Below are positions 20,554-28,263 of a DNA stretch of 64,000 nucleotides, in pieces. Numbering within the stretch: the stretch's first letter is position 1; the number at the start of each line of letters is the position of its first letter. A program made the position numbers and the translations under genes. Below the pieces are notes generated by a model that was given only the letters and a program-made list of their open reading frames with translations, had not been told where the DNA came from and searched no databases. Origin of the DNA: Planctomycetota bacterium (GTDB lineage Bacteria; Planctomycetota; Phycisphaerae; UBA1845; PWPN01); NCBI GenBank assembly GCA_029550525.1, contig JAKPHF010000049.1, forward strand, positions 124,001 through 188,000. Reading direction: 5' to 3'.

Positions 20554-23500
20554 TCAACCGCCGTGTGCTTCCCTCTCGGTTTTGACTGCATGCGTGGGTG
20601 GGGCGAGGTGGTCGATGCGGAGATTGCAGCCGTTGCGGTTTTCGAAGGGTTCGACCACGCCGCTGGCAGCCAGGATGGGGTTCGCCACGGTCAGATGGCC
20701 GAAGCGACGGTAGGTGTCGGGAAACAGAAACGCCTCGACTGCACCCGTTCGATCGGCCAGGGACACGAACTTCATCAGGTCACCCCCCGTGGTCAGGTTG
20801 ATGCGGTCGGCGACCATGATGCCGCAAACGGTCACTCGCTGCCCATGGTAGCGGTCCAGCTCGTTGATCGGCACATAGCGCGACCAGTCGATGGGGCGAT
20901 CGTGCTCGTCGCGGCCCAGGAACGTCAAGGCATCGATGGTGATAGGGAAGCCCAGCAGTTCCATCTCCCGTCGTGCGATCTGCCATGCATCGGGAGTGGT
21001 GAGATCCACGGGAGGAAGCTCTTTGTGCGGAACCGGCGGTGCCTTCATGACAGGACCCTGGCTCGCGGATAAGTGGGCTTGCCGACTCGCGTGGGATTCG
21101 CCGTGTCGCCGCGTCTCCGCGTCGCTGCGTCGTGTTTGTGCATACAGGCTGGGACCATCATCCCGTCCGGTCGTGTGCAGATAACGGCGGATCTGCCAGA
21201 ACACCAAGGGACGAGGCAGGCCGAAGCAGTCCAATGCGCCGCTGTCCAGGAGCGAGATGGCTTCCGCTTCACCGGGGCGACAGCGTTCGAGGAAATCGGT
21301 CAGATCTTCGAAAACGCCCTTATCCCGCTCGGATTGATAGCGCATCACGAACTCCTGCGAGATGCCCTTGATATGCATGATGGGCACGCGGATCATGCGC
21401 CGATTCTCTTCTTCGCCGCGTCGTTCCTTCTCCACGCGGAACTTCGGCCCACTGCGATTCACGCAGGGCGGGAGCATGCCGATGCCGAGACGCAGAGCTT
21501 CCATCACGTAGAGAATCTGCGGCAATGTAGGCGAGTTGGAATAGAACCCGCGATAGTTGGAAAGGATGGCCGCCAGATAGTGAGCCGGCCAGCGCTCCTT
21601 GAGCCAGGCGCCTTGAAAGGCCTCGACCGCATACTCGGCCGAGTGGGCCTTGTTGAACATGAAGCCGCAGAAGCCTTCGAGCTGGGCCCACACCGAAGCG
21701 ATCTCGGCGTCGGCTCGGCCCAGGCCGCGAGCGCATCGCCAGAACTCGCCTTTCATCTCGGCGATGAGCGCTCGATTCTCCTTGTTGAGCGCCCGCCGCA
21801 GCACGTCGGCCCGGCCCAGGTTCATGCCGGCAAAGTCGGTGGCGATCTGCAGGATGTGCTCTTCGAACACCATCAGCCCGTACGTCTTTTCCAGCACCGG
21901 CACGAGCGACGGATGCGCGTACTGCGGCGACTCGAAGCCCTGATAGCGGCGGGCAAACAAGTCTTTCTTGCCCTGGTTGGCGGCTCCGGGCCGAATGATC
22001 GCCACAATGGCGGTCAGGCAGTCGATGTCGCGACAGTTGCACTGGCGCAGCAGGCTGGTCATCGCGGGCGATTCGATGTGATGCACGCCGCGAGCCCCGC
22101 CGGTGGCGATCAGGTTCCACGTCCGCCGATCGGCGTAGTCGATGTCGTGGTGCAGATCGATCTCGTGCCCTTCGGTCAGGCGGATTTCGTTCACCGTGTC
22201 GCGCAACACCGACAGGCCCGCCTGACCCAGCAGATCGATCTTGATGAAACCCATGGCCTCGATGGCGTCCATGTCGTACTGGCTCACCAGATAGCCCTTG
22301 GGCGAGCGCTGCACGGGCACGAGGTCGGTCAGCGGTTCGGGCGAGACGACGGCACCGCACGGGTGCATGGCCCAATGGTGGGGGATGCCCTCCAATGAGC
22401 GGGCGAGTTGCAGGATCGTGCGGTAGGGCTCTTCGCGAACGGGGAACTCGCGGGCCTCGGGCGAACGGCGAATGGCTTGCTCGATATGGGTCGCGGCCGT
22501 GCGAGGCAGGAGTTTGGTCGCCTTGTGCACCTCGTGGGCGGGCAGGCCGAAGATCTTGCCCAGCTCGGCCACCGCGGCCCGGGCGTGATACGTGTTGGGC
22601 AGACCGATCATGGCCACGCGATCGCTGCCCCAGCGTTCGAACACCCAGCGGATGACCTCGTCTCGCCGATCCCACGGCAGGTCGAGGTCGATGTCGGCCA
22701 TCTTGCTGAACTTGGCCCGCTCGGGATTGAGGAACCGGTCGAACGGCAGGTCGAAGCGGAAGGGGCAGGCGTGACTGACGCCCAGGACGTAGCAGACAAG
22801 CGAATCGGCGGCCGATCCGCGAGCCAGCGTCGCGATGCCCCGACTGCGACAGTACTGGACGATCTCGTGAAAAACGAGGAAGTACTCGGCGTAGTGTACC
22901 TGCTCGATGATGGCCAGCTCACGCTCGAGCCGGGCCAGAGCTTCGGCCAGCGTGGGCCGTTTGCCGCCCATGCCTTTGGGCGGAAGTGTATCGACGTATC
23001 GCCACTTGCAGCCGGCCACGCAGAGGTCACGCAAGTGCTGCATGGCGGTTTTGCCCGGCGGGGCCGAGGAGGCCGGGAAGCGGTTGCGGTCCAGGTCGAT
23101 CTCGAAGCTGCACTGCTCGGCGATGACCCGCGTGTTGCGCAGGGCGTCGGGCCGGCGGCCGAAGAGCTTTTGCATTTCGGCCGGCGTCCGGAAGTGCCAC
23201 GTGCCGGGGGGCTTGTCCGAGTGGGGCTGGTCCAAGAGCGTGAGCGTGCCGATCGACTGCAGCGCCCGCAGGAGCAGGCCCTCCTCACGATGGATGCACC
23301 GCGACGCGCACGTGGCCACGACCGGCACGCCCTGCTCGTCCGCCAGCATGGCCAGCCGCCTGGCTTGCGCAGTACCCTCAGCATCGTGAATGGATAGTTC
23401 TACATAGAGGTTCCGGCCGAACACCTCGCGCAATGCACGCAAAGCGTCGAAAGGACTGGTACGTGTGTCGCCGCGTCGAGGCGGGGCTGCCGAGGCGGGC

Positions 23501-23883
23501 ATGGCCGTGTCGCCGGCCTGCTTTTCTCCGCCCATCAAGCACACCACGTCTTGTGCGTATTCGCTCAAATCTCGGATCGAGAGGGGTTCTTCCCGCAACT
23601 GACGCAGCGACACCAATCGGCACAAATTGCCGTACCCCCGGATTCCCCGCGCCAGCAGTGTGACGGAGTTTCCCTCGGCCAGTTCGAACTCCGTCCCGAT
23701 GATGGGCTTGACGTCCGCTTTCTTGCAGGCTTGGTAGAAGTGAATGGCGGCATACATGCCGTCCAGGTCGGTCAGAGCCACTGCGGGCATGCGGTGCCGC
23801 CGGGCGAATGCGACCAGATCCTCCGGCCGCGACAACGCGCTGCCGAAGGAATAACAGGAACGGTTGTGGAGGGAGAGATACAT
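20554..23883 (-). CDS. dnaE2: DnaE2-type DNA polymerase III alpha subunit (error-prone)
   Basis: A C-family polymerase of 1,109 residues. It has an N-terminal PHP domain (from SLHNRSCYSFGSA, where the second PHP His is replaced), the catalytic aspartates in ADIDLDLP (Asp397, Asp399, Asp401 region) and Asp550 in FIKIDLLGQAGL, fingers with GFCGFMFNKAHSAEYA, helix-hairpin-helix near 900, and a C-terminal OB fold (VTVCGIMVADRIN). All polymerase aspartates are kept. The length and the truncated C terminus fit the DnaE2/ImuC error-prone branch rather than replicative DnaE1. It follows a Y-family polymerase and a UmuD-like gene, supporting a translesion role. A repeat-derived insert of roughly 20-30 residues lies near 915-940. 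Confidence 0.9.
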   Translation of the reverse strand: MYLSLHNRSCYSFGSALSRPEDLVAFARRHRMPAVALTDLDGMYAAIHFYQACKKADVKPIIGTEFELAEGNSVTLLARGIRGYGNLCRLVSLRQLREEPLSIRDLSEYAQDVVCLMGGEKQAGDTAMPASAAPPRRGDTRTSPFDALRALREVFGRNLYVELSIHDAEGTAQARRLAMLADEQGVPVVATCASRCIHREEGLLLRALQSIGTLTLLDQPHSDKPPGTWHFRTPAEMQKLFGRRPDALRNTRVIAEQCSFEIDLDRNRFPASSAPPGKTAMQHLRDLCVAGCKWRYVDTLPPKGMGGKRPTLAEALARLERELAIIEQVHYAEYFLVFHEIVQYCRSRGIATLARGSAADSLVCYVLGVSHACPFRFDLPFDRFLNPERAKFSKMADIDLDLPWDRRDEVIRWVFERWGSDRVAMIGLPNTYHARAAVAELGKIFGLPAHEVHKATKLLPRTAATHIEQAIRRSPEAREFPVREEPYRTILQLARSLEGIPHHWAMHPCGAVVSPEPLTDLVPVQRSPKGYLVSQYDMDAIEAMGFIKIDLLGQAGLSVLRDTVNEIRLTEGHEIDLHHDIDYADRRTWNLIATGGARGVHHIESPAMTSLLRQCNCRDIDCLTAIVAIIRPGAANQGKKDLFARRYQGFESPQYAHPSLVPVLEKTYGLMVFEEHILQIATDFAGMNLGRADVLRRALNKENRALIAEMKGEFWRCARGLGRADAEIASVWAQLEGFCGFMFNKAHSAEYAVEAFQGAWLKERWPAHYLAAILSNYRGFYSNSPTLPQILYVMEALRLGIGMLPPCVNRSGPKFRVEKERRGEEENRRMIRVPIMHIKGISQEFVMRYQSERDKGVFEDLTDFLERCRPGEAEAISLLDSGALDCFGLPRPLVFWQIRRYLHTTGRDDGPSLYAQTRRSDAETRRHGESHASRQAHLSASQGPVMKAPPVPHKELPPVDLTTPDAWQIARREMELLGFPITIDALTFLGRDEHDRPIDWSRYVPINELDRYHGQRVTVCGIMVADRINLTTGGDLMKFVSLADRTGAVEAFLFPDTYRRFGHLTVANPILAASGVVEPFENRNGCNLRIDHLAPPTHAVKTEREAHGG
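21078..21130. repeat. GACGCGGAGACACGG-type repeat inside dnaE2
   Basis: On the minus strand GACGCAGCGACGCGGAGACG and further units of about eight bases run in frame through the dnaE2 coding region. They encode a basic segment (AETRRHGES) between the helix-hairpin-helix and OB parts. A related string (CACGGAGAGAGGGAGACAC) is intergenic at 43161-43187, which suggests that a dispersed repeat was inserted here. Confidence 0.55.
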
Positions 23884-23887
23884 GAAA

Positions 23888-23977
23888 AAGCTATCAGCTG
23901 TCAGCCGGCGAAAATGATGACGAATGCCCAATTCCATTCTGGCTCATAGTTCACGGCTCACAGCTTACAGCTTTTTT
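23888..23977. repeat. composite AGCT-type repeat, copy 2 (dnaE2/dinB junction)
   Basis: The left arm reads GCTATCAGCTGTCAGCCGG, the centre contains GATGACGAATG, and the right arm GGCTCATAG is followed by variant GCTCACAGCTTACAGC units. The right arm overlaps the 3' end of the Y-family polymerase gene and supplies its last codons and stop. Confidence 0.75.
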
Positions 23978-25132
23978 CAACATCCAATCGTGGGCTCGCA
24001 TGAGGGCCTTGTTCCCGAAGCGGTGGCGGATGTTCTCGCAGGCGATGGCCAGATCGCGCTGGCGCTGTCGGACGCCGAACAGGTCCAGTTGGCTGAACCC
24101 GCTGTATACGTTCGAAAGCTTGACCTGCACCATGCGGATGCGGACGCGGCGGTCCCAGATGCGGCGGAGAATCTGCGTGACCAGCGGGTACACCTGCATC
24201 TCCACGTCCGTCGGCTCGGGTAGGCTCATCTGCCCCTGATGCTCATCCATGTCGGTGTAGCGGATCTTGACCGTGACCGTGCGAATCTGTTTGCCGTCGG
24301 CCCGGACGCGGCTCATGGCCTCATCAGTCAACTGACGCAGCTTGGCGTCGATCAGGGCGAAGTCGGTGGTATCTTCGCCGAACGTCTCCTGGTGGCCGTA
24401 GGACAGCGCTTCGGGCCGAGCGGTCACCACCGGCCGATCGTCGATGTTGCGGGCGAAATCGCGCAGCTGCGCCGCCCCCGAGCCCACCAGTTCGGTCAGC
24501 CAATCCAAGGGCATCTGAGCCACCTGTCCGATGCGGGTGAGCCCGGCCGATTGCATGAGCCTGTCCGTGGTCGGGCCGATGCCGGGCAGCCACTTGACGG
24601 GCAGGGGATGCAGAAATGCCCGCTCGCGCTCTTCGTCTGGCGGGATGATGGTCAGGAGGTCGGGCTTGTTCAGCTTGCTGGCGATTTGACTGAGCAGCTT
24701 CGTGCGGGCCAGCCCCTGTGAGATGGTGACTTTGAGCCAGTCCTTCACGTCGCGGCGGAACTTCTCGGCCACTTCGTCGGGCTCCCGCTTCAAGCAGGCC
24801 CGCGTGCCGGTGAGATCGAGGTAGCCTTCGTCCACGCCCTGCTTTTCAACGACAGGAGTGATTTCGTCGGCCAGGCCGAAGATGTTGGCCGAAAACTGCT
24901 CGTAGAGATCGAACCGCACGGGCACGACAATGAGCTTCGGACACAGTCGGCGGGCCCGGCTCACCGGCATGGGCGTGTAGATGCCGAACTTGCGAGCCTC
25001 GTAGCTGGCCGACGCCACGATCCCGCGATGCAGGCCGCCCACCACGACCGGCTTGCCGCGCAAGGAACGGTCCGCCGCCTGCTCCACGGAGGCGAAAAAG
25101 GCATCGGCGTCGAAGTGAACGATGCAGCGCAT
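23951..25132 (-). CDS. dinB: Y-family translesion DNA polymerase (DinB/Pol IV-like)
   Basis: A 393-residue error-prone polymerase. The palm metal ligands are present: Asp8 in HFDADAFFASVE and Asp101-Glu102 in VDEGYLDLTG. The helix-hairpin-helix motif is LPGIGPTTDRLM, and a beta-clamp-binding peptide QLDLF is at residues 348-352. Because the catalytic acids are intact it is not an ImuB-type inactive subunit, although it stands in the place ImuB has in imuB-dnaE2 operons. It lies between the UmuD-like gene and dnaE2. Its last residues (KAVSCEP) and stop are encoded by the adjacent repeat. Confidence 0.93.
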   Translation of the reverse strand: MRCIVHFDADAFFASVEQAADRSLRGKPVVVGGLHRGIVASASYEARKFGIYTPMPVSRARRLCPKLIVVPVRFDLYEQFSANIFGLADEITPVVEKQGVDEGYLDLTGTRACLKREPDEVAEKFRRDVKDWLKVTISQGLARTKLLSQIASKLNKPDLLTIIPPDEERERAFLHPLPVKWLPGIGPTTDRLMQSAGLTRIGQVAQMPLDWLTELVGSGAAQLRDFARNIDDRPVVTARPEALSYGHQETFGEDTTDFALIDAKLRQLTDEAMSRVRADGKQIRTVTVKIRYTDMDEHQGQMSLPEPTDVEMQVYPLVTQILRRIWDRRVRIRMVQVKLSNVYSGFSQLDLFGVRQRQRDLAIACENIRHRFGNKALMRAHDWMLKKAVSCEP

Positions 25133-25135
25133 AAA

Positions 25136-25298
25136 GGCTATCGGCTATCAGCTCTCAGCTATCAGCTGTCAGCCGGCGAGAAGGACGAATGACGAAATCC
25201 GAATGACGAAAGAAATCCGAATACCGAAATCCGAATGTCGAATGGCTCCAATTCATTCCGGCTCATAGCTCACAGCTCATAGCCCAGAGCTGACAGTT
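25136..25298. repeat. composite AGCT-type repeat, copy 3 (longest)
   Basis: Four or five 7-bp units (GCTATCA, GCTCTCA, GCTGTCA) end in GCCGGC. The centre of about 70 bases repeats GACGAAATCCGAAT-like units. The right arm CCGGCTCATAGCTCACAGCT then runs inverted to the left arm. It fills the gap between the UmuD-like gene and dinB. It is not a CRISPR: there are no unique spacers. Confidence 0.8.
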
Positions 25299-25303
25299 AC
25301 TCC

Positions 25304-25735
25304 TCATCTCACTCTCCGGACGAGCGTATGGACCACACCCTGGATCACCAGTTCCGATAAGGGGACCAAGTCGGGATAGTTGGGATTCTCGGAGGTCAGG
25401 AAGGGCCGGCCGTGTTGCATGACGAGGCGCTTGAGCGTGGACTCGCCGTCGATCAGCGCGACCACGATCGCTCCCGGCTTGGCTTCGGGCGTGAACTCGC
25501 CCACCACCACGTCGCCGTCGTAAATGCCCGCCCCGATCATGGACTGCCCGCGAACCCGCAGGGCAAAGCTACGCCGCCCGGCCCGCAGCACCGCTGCCGG
25601 ATCGAGCGCCACGCACCCTTGGCCCGCCTCCTCCGGCCAACCGGCCCGGATGGTGGCCAGGTCCTCGATTGCCGATTCCTCCGGACGGCATTCGTCCGGA
25701 GCCGTTGCTGAGCGATGAGCTATGAGCCGGAACAT
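25304..25735 (-). CDS. umuD: UmuD-like S24 self-cleaving peptidase, no DNA-binding domain
   Basis: A 143-residue LexA/UmuD peptidase. The serine is Ser65 (RGQSMIGAGIYDGD) and the lysine is Lys102 (STLKRL), 37 residues apart as in E. coli UmuD. An Ala31-Gly32 pair (RAGWPEEA) sits 33 residues before the serine, where UmuD has its Cys-Gly cleavage site. The first 30 residues are too short for a LexA helix-turn-helix, so this is a polymerase-manager protein rather than a repressor. It heads the cassette with the Y-family and DnaE2 polymerases. The first ten codons lie in a repeat; no better start is visible. A TTGATA-N17-TATACT promoter lies upstream. Confidence 0.88.
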   Translation of the reverse strand: MFRLIAHRSATAPDECRPEESAIEDLATIRAGWPEEAGQGCVALDPAAVLRAGRRSFALRVRGQSMIGAGIYDGDVVVGEFTPEAKPGAIVVALIDGESTLKRLVMQHGRPFLTSENPNYPDLVPLSELVIQGVVHTLVRRVR

Positions 25736-25782
25736 ACAAAGAAGCTCTAAGCTATGGGCTATAAGCTATGAGCCAGAAAATA
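25712..25782. repeat. composite AGCT-type repeat, copy 4 (overlaps umuD start)
   Basis: Units GAGCTATGAGCCGG and GCTCTAAGCTATGGGCTATAAGC lie across the start codon of the UmuD-like gene. The N-terminal residues FRLIAHRSA are therefore encoded by repeat sequence. Confidence 0.7.
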
Positions 25783-25854
25783 ATTACCGGTCGTCCCACG
25801 AGTGCCGGTTTCGCAGCTGCTCGCGGCACTGAACTGCCTCAAAGCACACAGATC

Positions 25855-25883
25855 AGTATACCCTAACAAAAACCAAATATCAA
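25855..25883 (-). promoter_or_regulatory. sigma70-type promoter of the umuD-dinB-dnaE2 cassette
   Basis: On the minus strand TTGATA and TATACT are separated by exactly 17 bases, each one base from consensus. The leader to the UmuD-like ATG would be about 110 bases and includes repeat copy 4. Confidence 0.65.
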
Positions 25884-25998
25884 GCGGTGAGTGTTCTGCA
25901 GCACGAGCCAACGCGAAGGCGGGACGCGGCCCGGCGAGGACGGAACGGATCTCCAGAATCCGTCTACACATCGTCGCTCGTTCTGTTGACGGGATGGC

Positions 25999-26028
25999 TT
26001 GGCAATCCCGGCTGAAATGCGGTAGGCT
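25999..26028 (+). promoter_or_regulatory. candidate promoter of the MFS transporter gene
   Basis: TTGGCA and TAGGCT are separated by 18 bases, about 43 bases before the start codon. The -35 is good and the -10 is moderate. Confidence 0.4.
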
Positions 26029-26070
26029 GTGGCCGCGCGTCCCCAACCGTCGCAGATTCGCGGAGGAATG

Positions 26071-27444
26071 ATGAGCGTCGAGACGAGTCCCGTCGTCAGC
26101 CCGCCGGCTCAGCCGTTGCGGTGGTATCAAGGTCTGACCAAGTATCACTGGTGGGTGTTCATCGTCGGTGCTCTGGCGTGGCTATTCGATTGTGCCGATC
26201 AGCGGATCTTCATGCTGGCCCGCACGCCGGCGCTGTCCGAGTTGCTCGGCCTGCCGCAGACCGACGGCCACGTGGTCGATTATGCCACCTACGCGACGGC
26301 CTCCACGATGGTAGGCTGGGCGGTCGGAGGCCTGTTCTTCGGCATCATGGGCGACCGCTGGGGGCGCGTGAAGACGCTCAGCATCTCGATTCTCGTCTAC
26401 TCGCTGTTCACGGGGCTGTCCGGCCTGGCCCACACTGGCTGGAGTTTTTGCTTGTATCGCTTTCTCATGGGCGGGGGCATCGGCGGGGCGTTCGCGGCGG
26501 CAGCCACACTCATCGCCGAGACGCTGCCCGAGCACGCCCGGGCCACGTGCCTGGGGCTGTTCTCCGCGCTGTCCGTGCTGGGCAACATGAGCGGATCGTT
26601 GCTCGCGCTGGTGCTGTTCGCGCCCGAGCAGCGGTACTTCTCGCAGTGGGTTGAGGGTGGGATTGCCGGCTGGCGACTGCTGTTCTTCGTCGGCGCGCTG
26701 CCCGCGTTTCTGGTCGTGTTCGTGATTCTCACGCTGAAGGAGTCGGCTCAGTGGCAAGCCGCCCGCAAGCTGGCCCGCGAAAACATCGAGCGGCAGTTAG
26801 GCGATCTCCGCAGCATGTTTGGTCACCCGCGATGGCGCACGCACACGCTCGTGGCGGTGGGCATGGCCACCGCGGGCATTGTCGGCGTGTGGGGCGTGGG
26901 CTTCTTTTCGCCCGAGCTGATCAACGACGCGTTGCGCGATCTGCCCAAGACCGAGCTCAGCCGGGTCAAGAGCGTGGGCACGCTCCTGCAGGACGTGGGG
27001 GGCTTTCTCGGGATCCTCACGCTCACGTTCCTCGCCACGCACGTGGGGCGGCGGACCGGTTTCGCCATCGCGTTTCTCGGCGGATTCGTGTCAATCTGCG
27101 TGACGTTCCTCACGCTGCAGAGCAAGTGGCAGGCCTATGCGATGCTGCCCATCGTGGGCTTGTTCACGATCGGCGTGATGGGCGGATTCGTCATCTACTT
27201 CCCCGAAATCTTTCCCACTCGCCTGCGATCGACGGGCACGGCATTCGGGTACAACGTGGCTCGGTTCTCCGCCGCGGCGGTGATGCTGCTGGGCAACAAC
27301 ATCCGCGACGCTTTGCGAGCGCTGGAGTTCGCCAATCCCTTCCGCGTGGGGATGGTCATTCTCAGCGGAATCTACCTGCTGGGACTCGTCGTGCTCATCT
27401 GGGCGCCGGAGACCCGCGGCCGGCCGCTGCCGGAAGACGAGTGA
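26071..27444 (+). CDS. MFS transporter
   Basis: A 457-residue major facilitator protein with about twelve membrane segments. The loop 2-3 signature is seen as MGDRWGRVKTLSISI and the loop 8-9 counterpart as ATHVGRRTGFAIAF. The late segment FPEIFPTRLRSTGTAFGYNVARF is typical of the sugar or aromatic-acid:proton symporter branches. The N terminus (to about residue 30) is cytoplasmic and Pro-rich. The substrate is not evident. The second of two adjacent ATGs is used because GGAGGA is too close to the first. It is convergent with the FixJ-like gene, with 37 bp between the stops. Confidence 0.9.
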   Translation: MSVETSPVVSPPAQPLRWYQGLTKYHWWVFIVGALAWLFDCADQRIFMLARTPALSELLGLPQTDGHVVDYATYATASTMVGWAVGGLFFGIMGDRWGRVKTLSISILVYSLFTGLSGLAHTGWSFCLYRFLMGGGIGGAFAAAATLIAETLPEHARATCLGLFSALSVLGNMSGSLLALVLFAPEQRYFSQWVEGGIAGWRLLFFVGALPAFLVVFVILTLKESAQWQAARKLARENIERQLGDLRSMFGHPRWRTHTLVAVGMATAGIVGVWGVGFFSPELINDALRDLPKTELSRVKSVGTLLQDVGGFLGILTLTFLATHVGRRTGFAIAFLGGFVSICVTFLTLQSKWQAYAMLPIVGLFTIGVMGGFVIYFPEIFPTRLRSTGTAFGYNVARFSAAAVMLLGNNIRDALRALEFANPFRVGMVILSGIYLLGLVVLIWAPETRGRPLPEDE

Positions 27445-27481
27445 GGGCGATTGGAAGCCGTCGGCGCAGTCGGAAGTCGTC

Positions 27482-28138
27482 TCAGGCCACGGAGGCCGGG
27501 TGGGACAGGGGCTCGACGGGGGGCTTCAAGTCGCCTCGGACCGTGTAGTACATCCGGACCAGATCCGCGACGCCTCCGGCGCGGGTCTTGTCCATGATCC
27601 GAGCTCGATGGTTCTCGACCGTCTTGGGGCTGAGATCCAGGCGGGCGGCGATCTCTTTGGTGATGCAGCCTGCCACGACGAGATCGAGCACCTGCCACTC
27701 GCGCTGACTGAGCTTGCTGAAGCGTTCCCGCAGAAGGTGTGTCTGGTCGCGCTCATACCGGCGCTGGCGATCAAACTCGATCGCTCGCCAGACGCAATCC
27801 AGGAGTGTCTGGCCGCTGAACGGCTTTTCGATCAGATCGAAGGCTCCATCCTTCATGGCTCGGATGGCGGTAGGCACATCGGCGTAGCCGGTCAGCAGAA
27901 TAGCGGGAAGGGCCACCTGACGCTCGCGCAGCGTGGCCAGCAATTCCAGGCCGCTCATGCCGGGCATGCGCAAGTCGATGATCATGCAGCCACAGAGGCC
28001 GGGATGGGCAAAGTCCAGGAACTCCTGCGCCGAGGAGAAGCTTCGCACATCGAGGCCGACGGATCCGAACAACGCATCCAAACCGTCGTGAATGGCTGGA
28101 TCGTCATCAATGAGGTAAACGCATTGCTGGGACGGCAT
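27482..28138 (-). CDS. FixJ-family response regulator
   Basis: A two-domain transcription regulator of 218 residues. The receiver (about 6-120) has the acidic pair DDDPAIH, phospho-Asp in MIIDLRMPGMSG, Thr in LLTGYAD and Lys in EKPF. The LuxR-type helix-turn-helix (about 140-200) reads LSQREWQVLDLVVAG then SPKTVENHRARIM. The FixJ/TtrR style (GAFDLIEKPF) fits a partner of a PAS kinase. No kinase gene is adjacent, so the partner is unknown; the PAS kinases at 17-19 kb, 39-43 kb and 56-58.6 kb are candidates. Confidence 0.93.
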   Translation of the reverse strand: MPSQQCVYLIDDDPAIHDGLDALFGSVGLDVRSFSSAQEFLDFAHPGLCGCMIIDLRMPGMSGLELLATLRERQVALPAILLTGYADVPTAIRAMKDGAFDLIEKPFSGQTLLDCVWRAIEFDRQRRYERDQTHLLRERFSKLSQREWQVLDLVVAGCITKEIAARLDLSPKTVENHRARIMDKTRAGGVADLVRMYYTVRGDLKPPVEPLSHPASVA

Positions 28139-28263
28139 CGCACAGCCCCCTCATCTTGAATCGCAGTAGTGGTCGTCCCTCCGCACACGCTCAACTTGAA
28201 CCTTTCAGTTCCGGGCAATTCAGAAGTTGCGCGCGCCAGGCACAGACGTTTAGTGTAACGCTC

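Larger units (their letters stand above)
25736..26070. other. 335-bp divergent intergenic region
   Basis: This gap lies between the divergent UmuD-like and MFS genes. It holds the rest of repeat copy 4, a minus-strand promoter for the translesion cassette and a plus-strand promoter for the transporter. An imperfect dyad around GTGTTCTGCAGCAC (25891-25904) lies just upstream of the minus-strand -35 and could be a regulator site. I do not recognise a known LexA box. Confidence 0.6.

Noticed and set aside
23951-25132. ImuB (inactive Y-family subunit)
   Set aside because: The catalytic Asp8, Asp101 and Glu102 are all present, so it is an active DinB/UmuC-type polymerase by sequence.
25136-25298. 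Possible CRISPR array
   Set aside because: Units are 7 or about 14 bases, imperfect and directly adjoining, with inverted arms; there are no unique spacers and no cas genes.
25304-25735. LexA repressor
   Set aside because: Only 30 residues precede the cleavage site, so there is no room for the LexA winged helix; UmuD fits size and spacing better.
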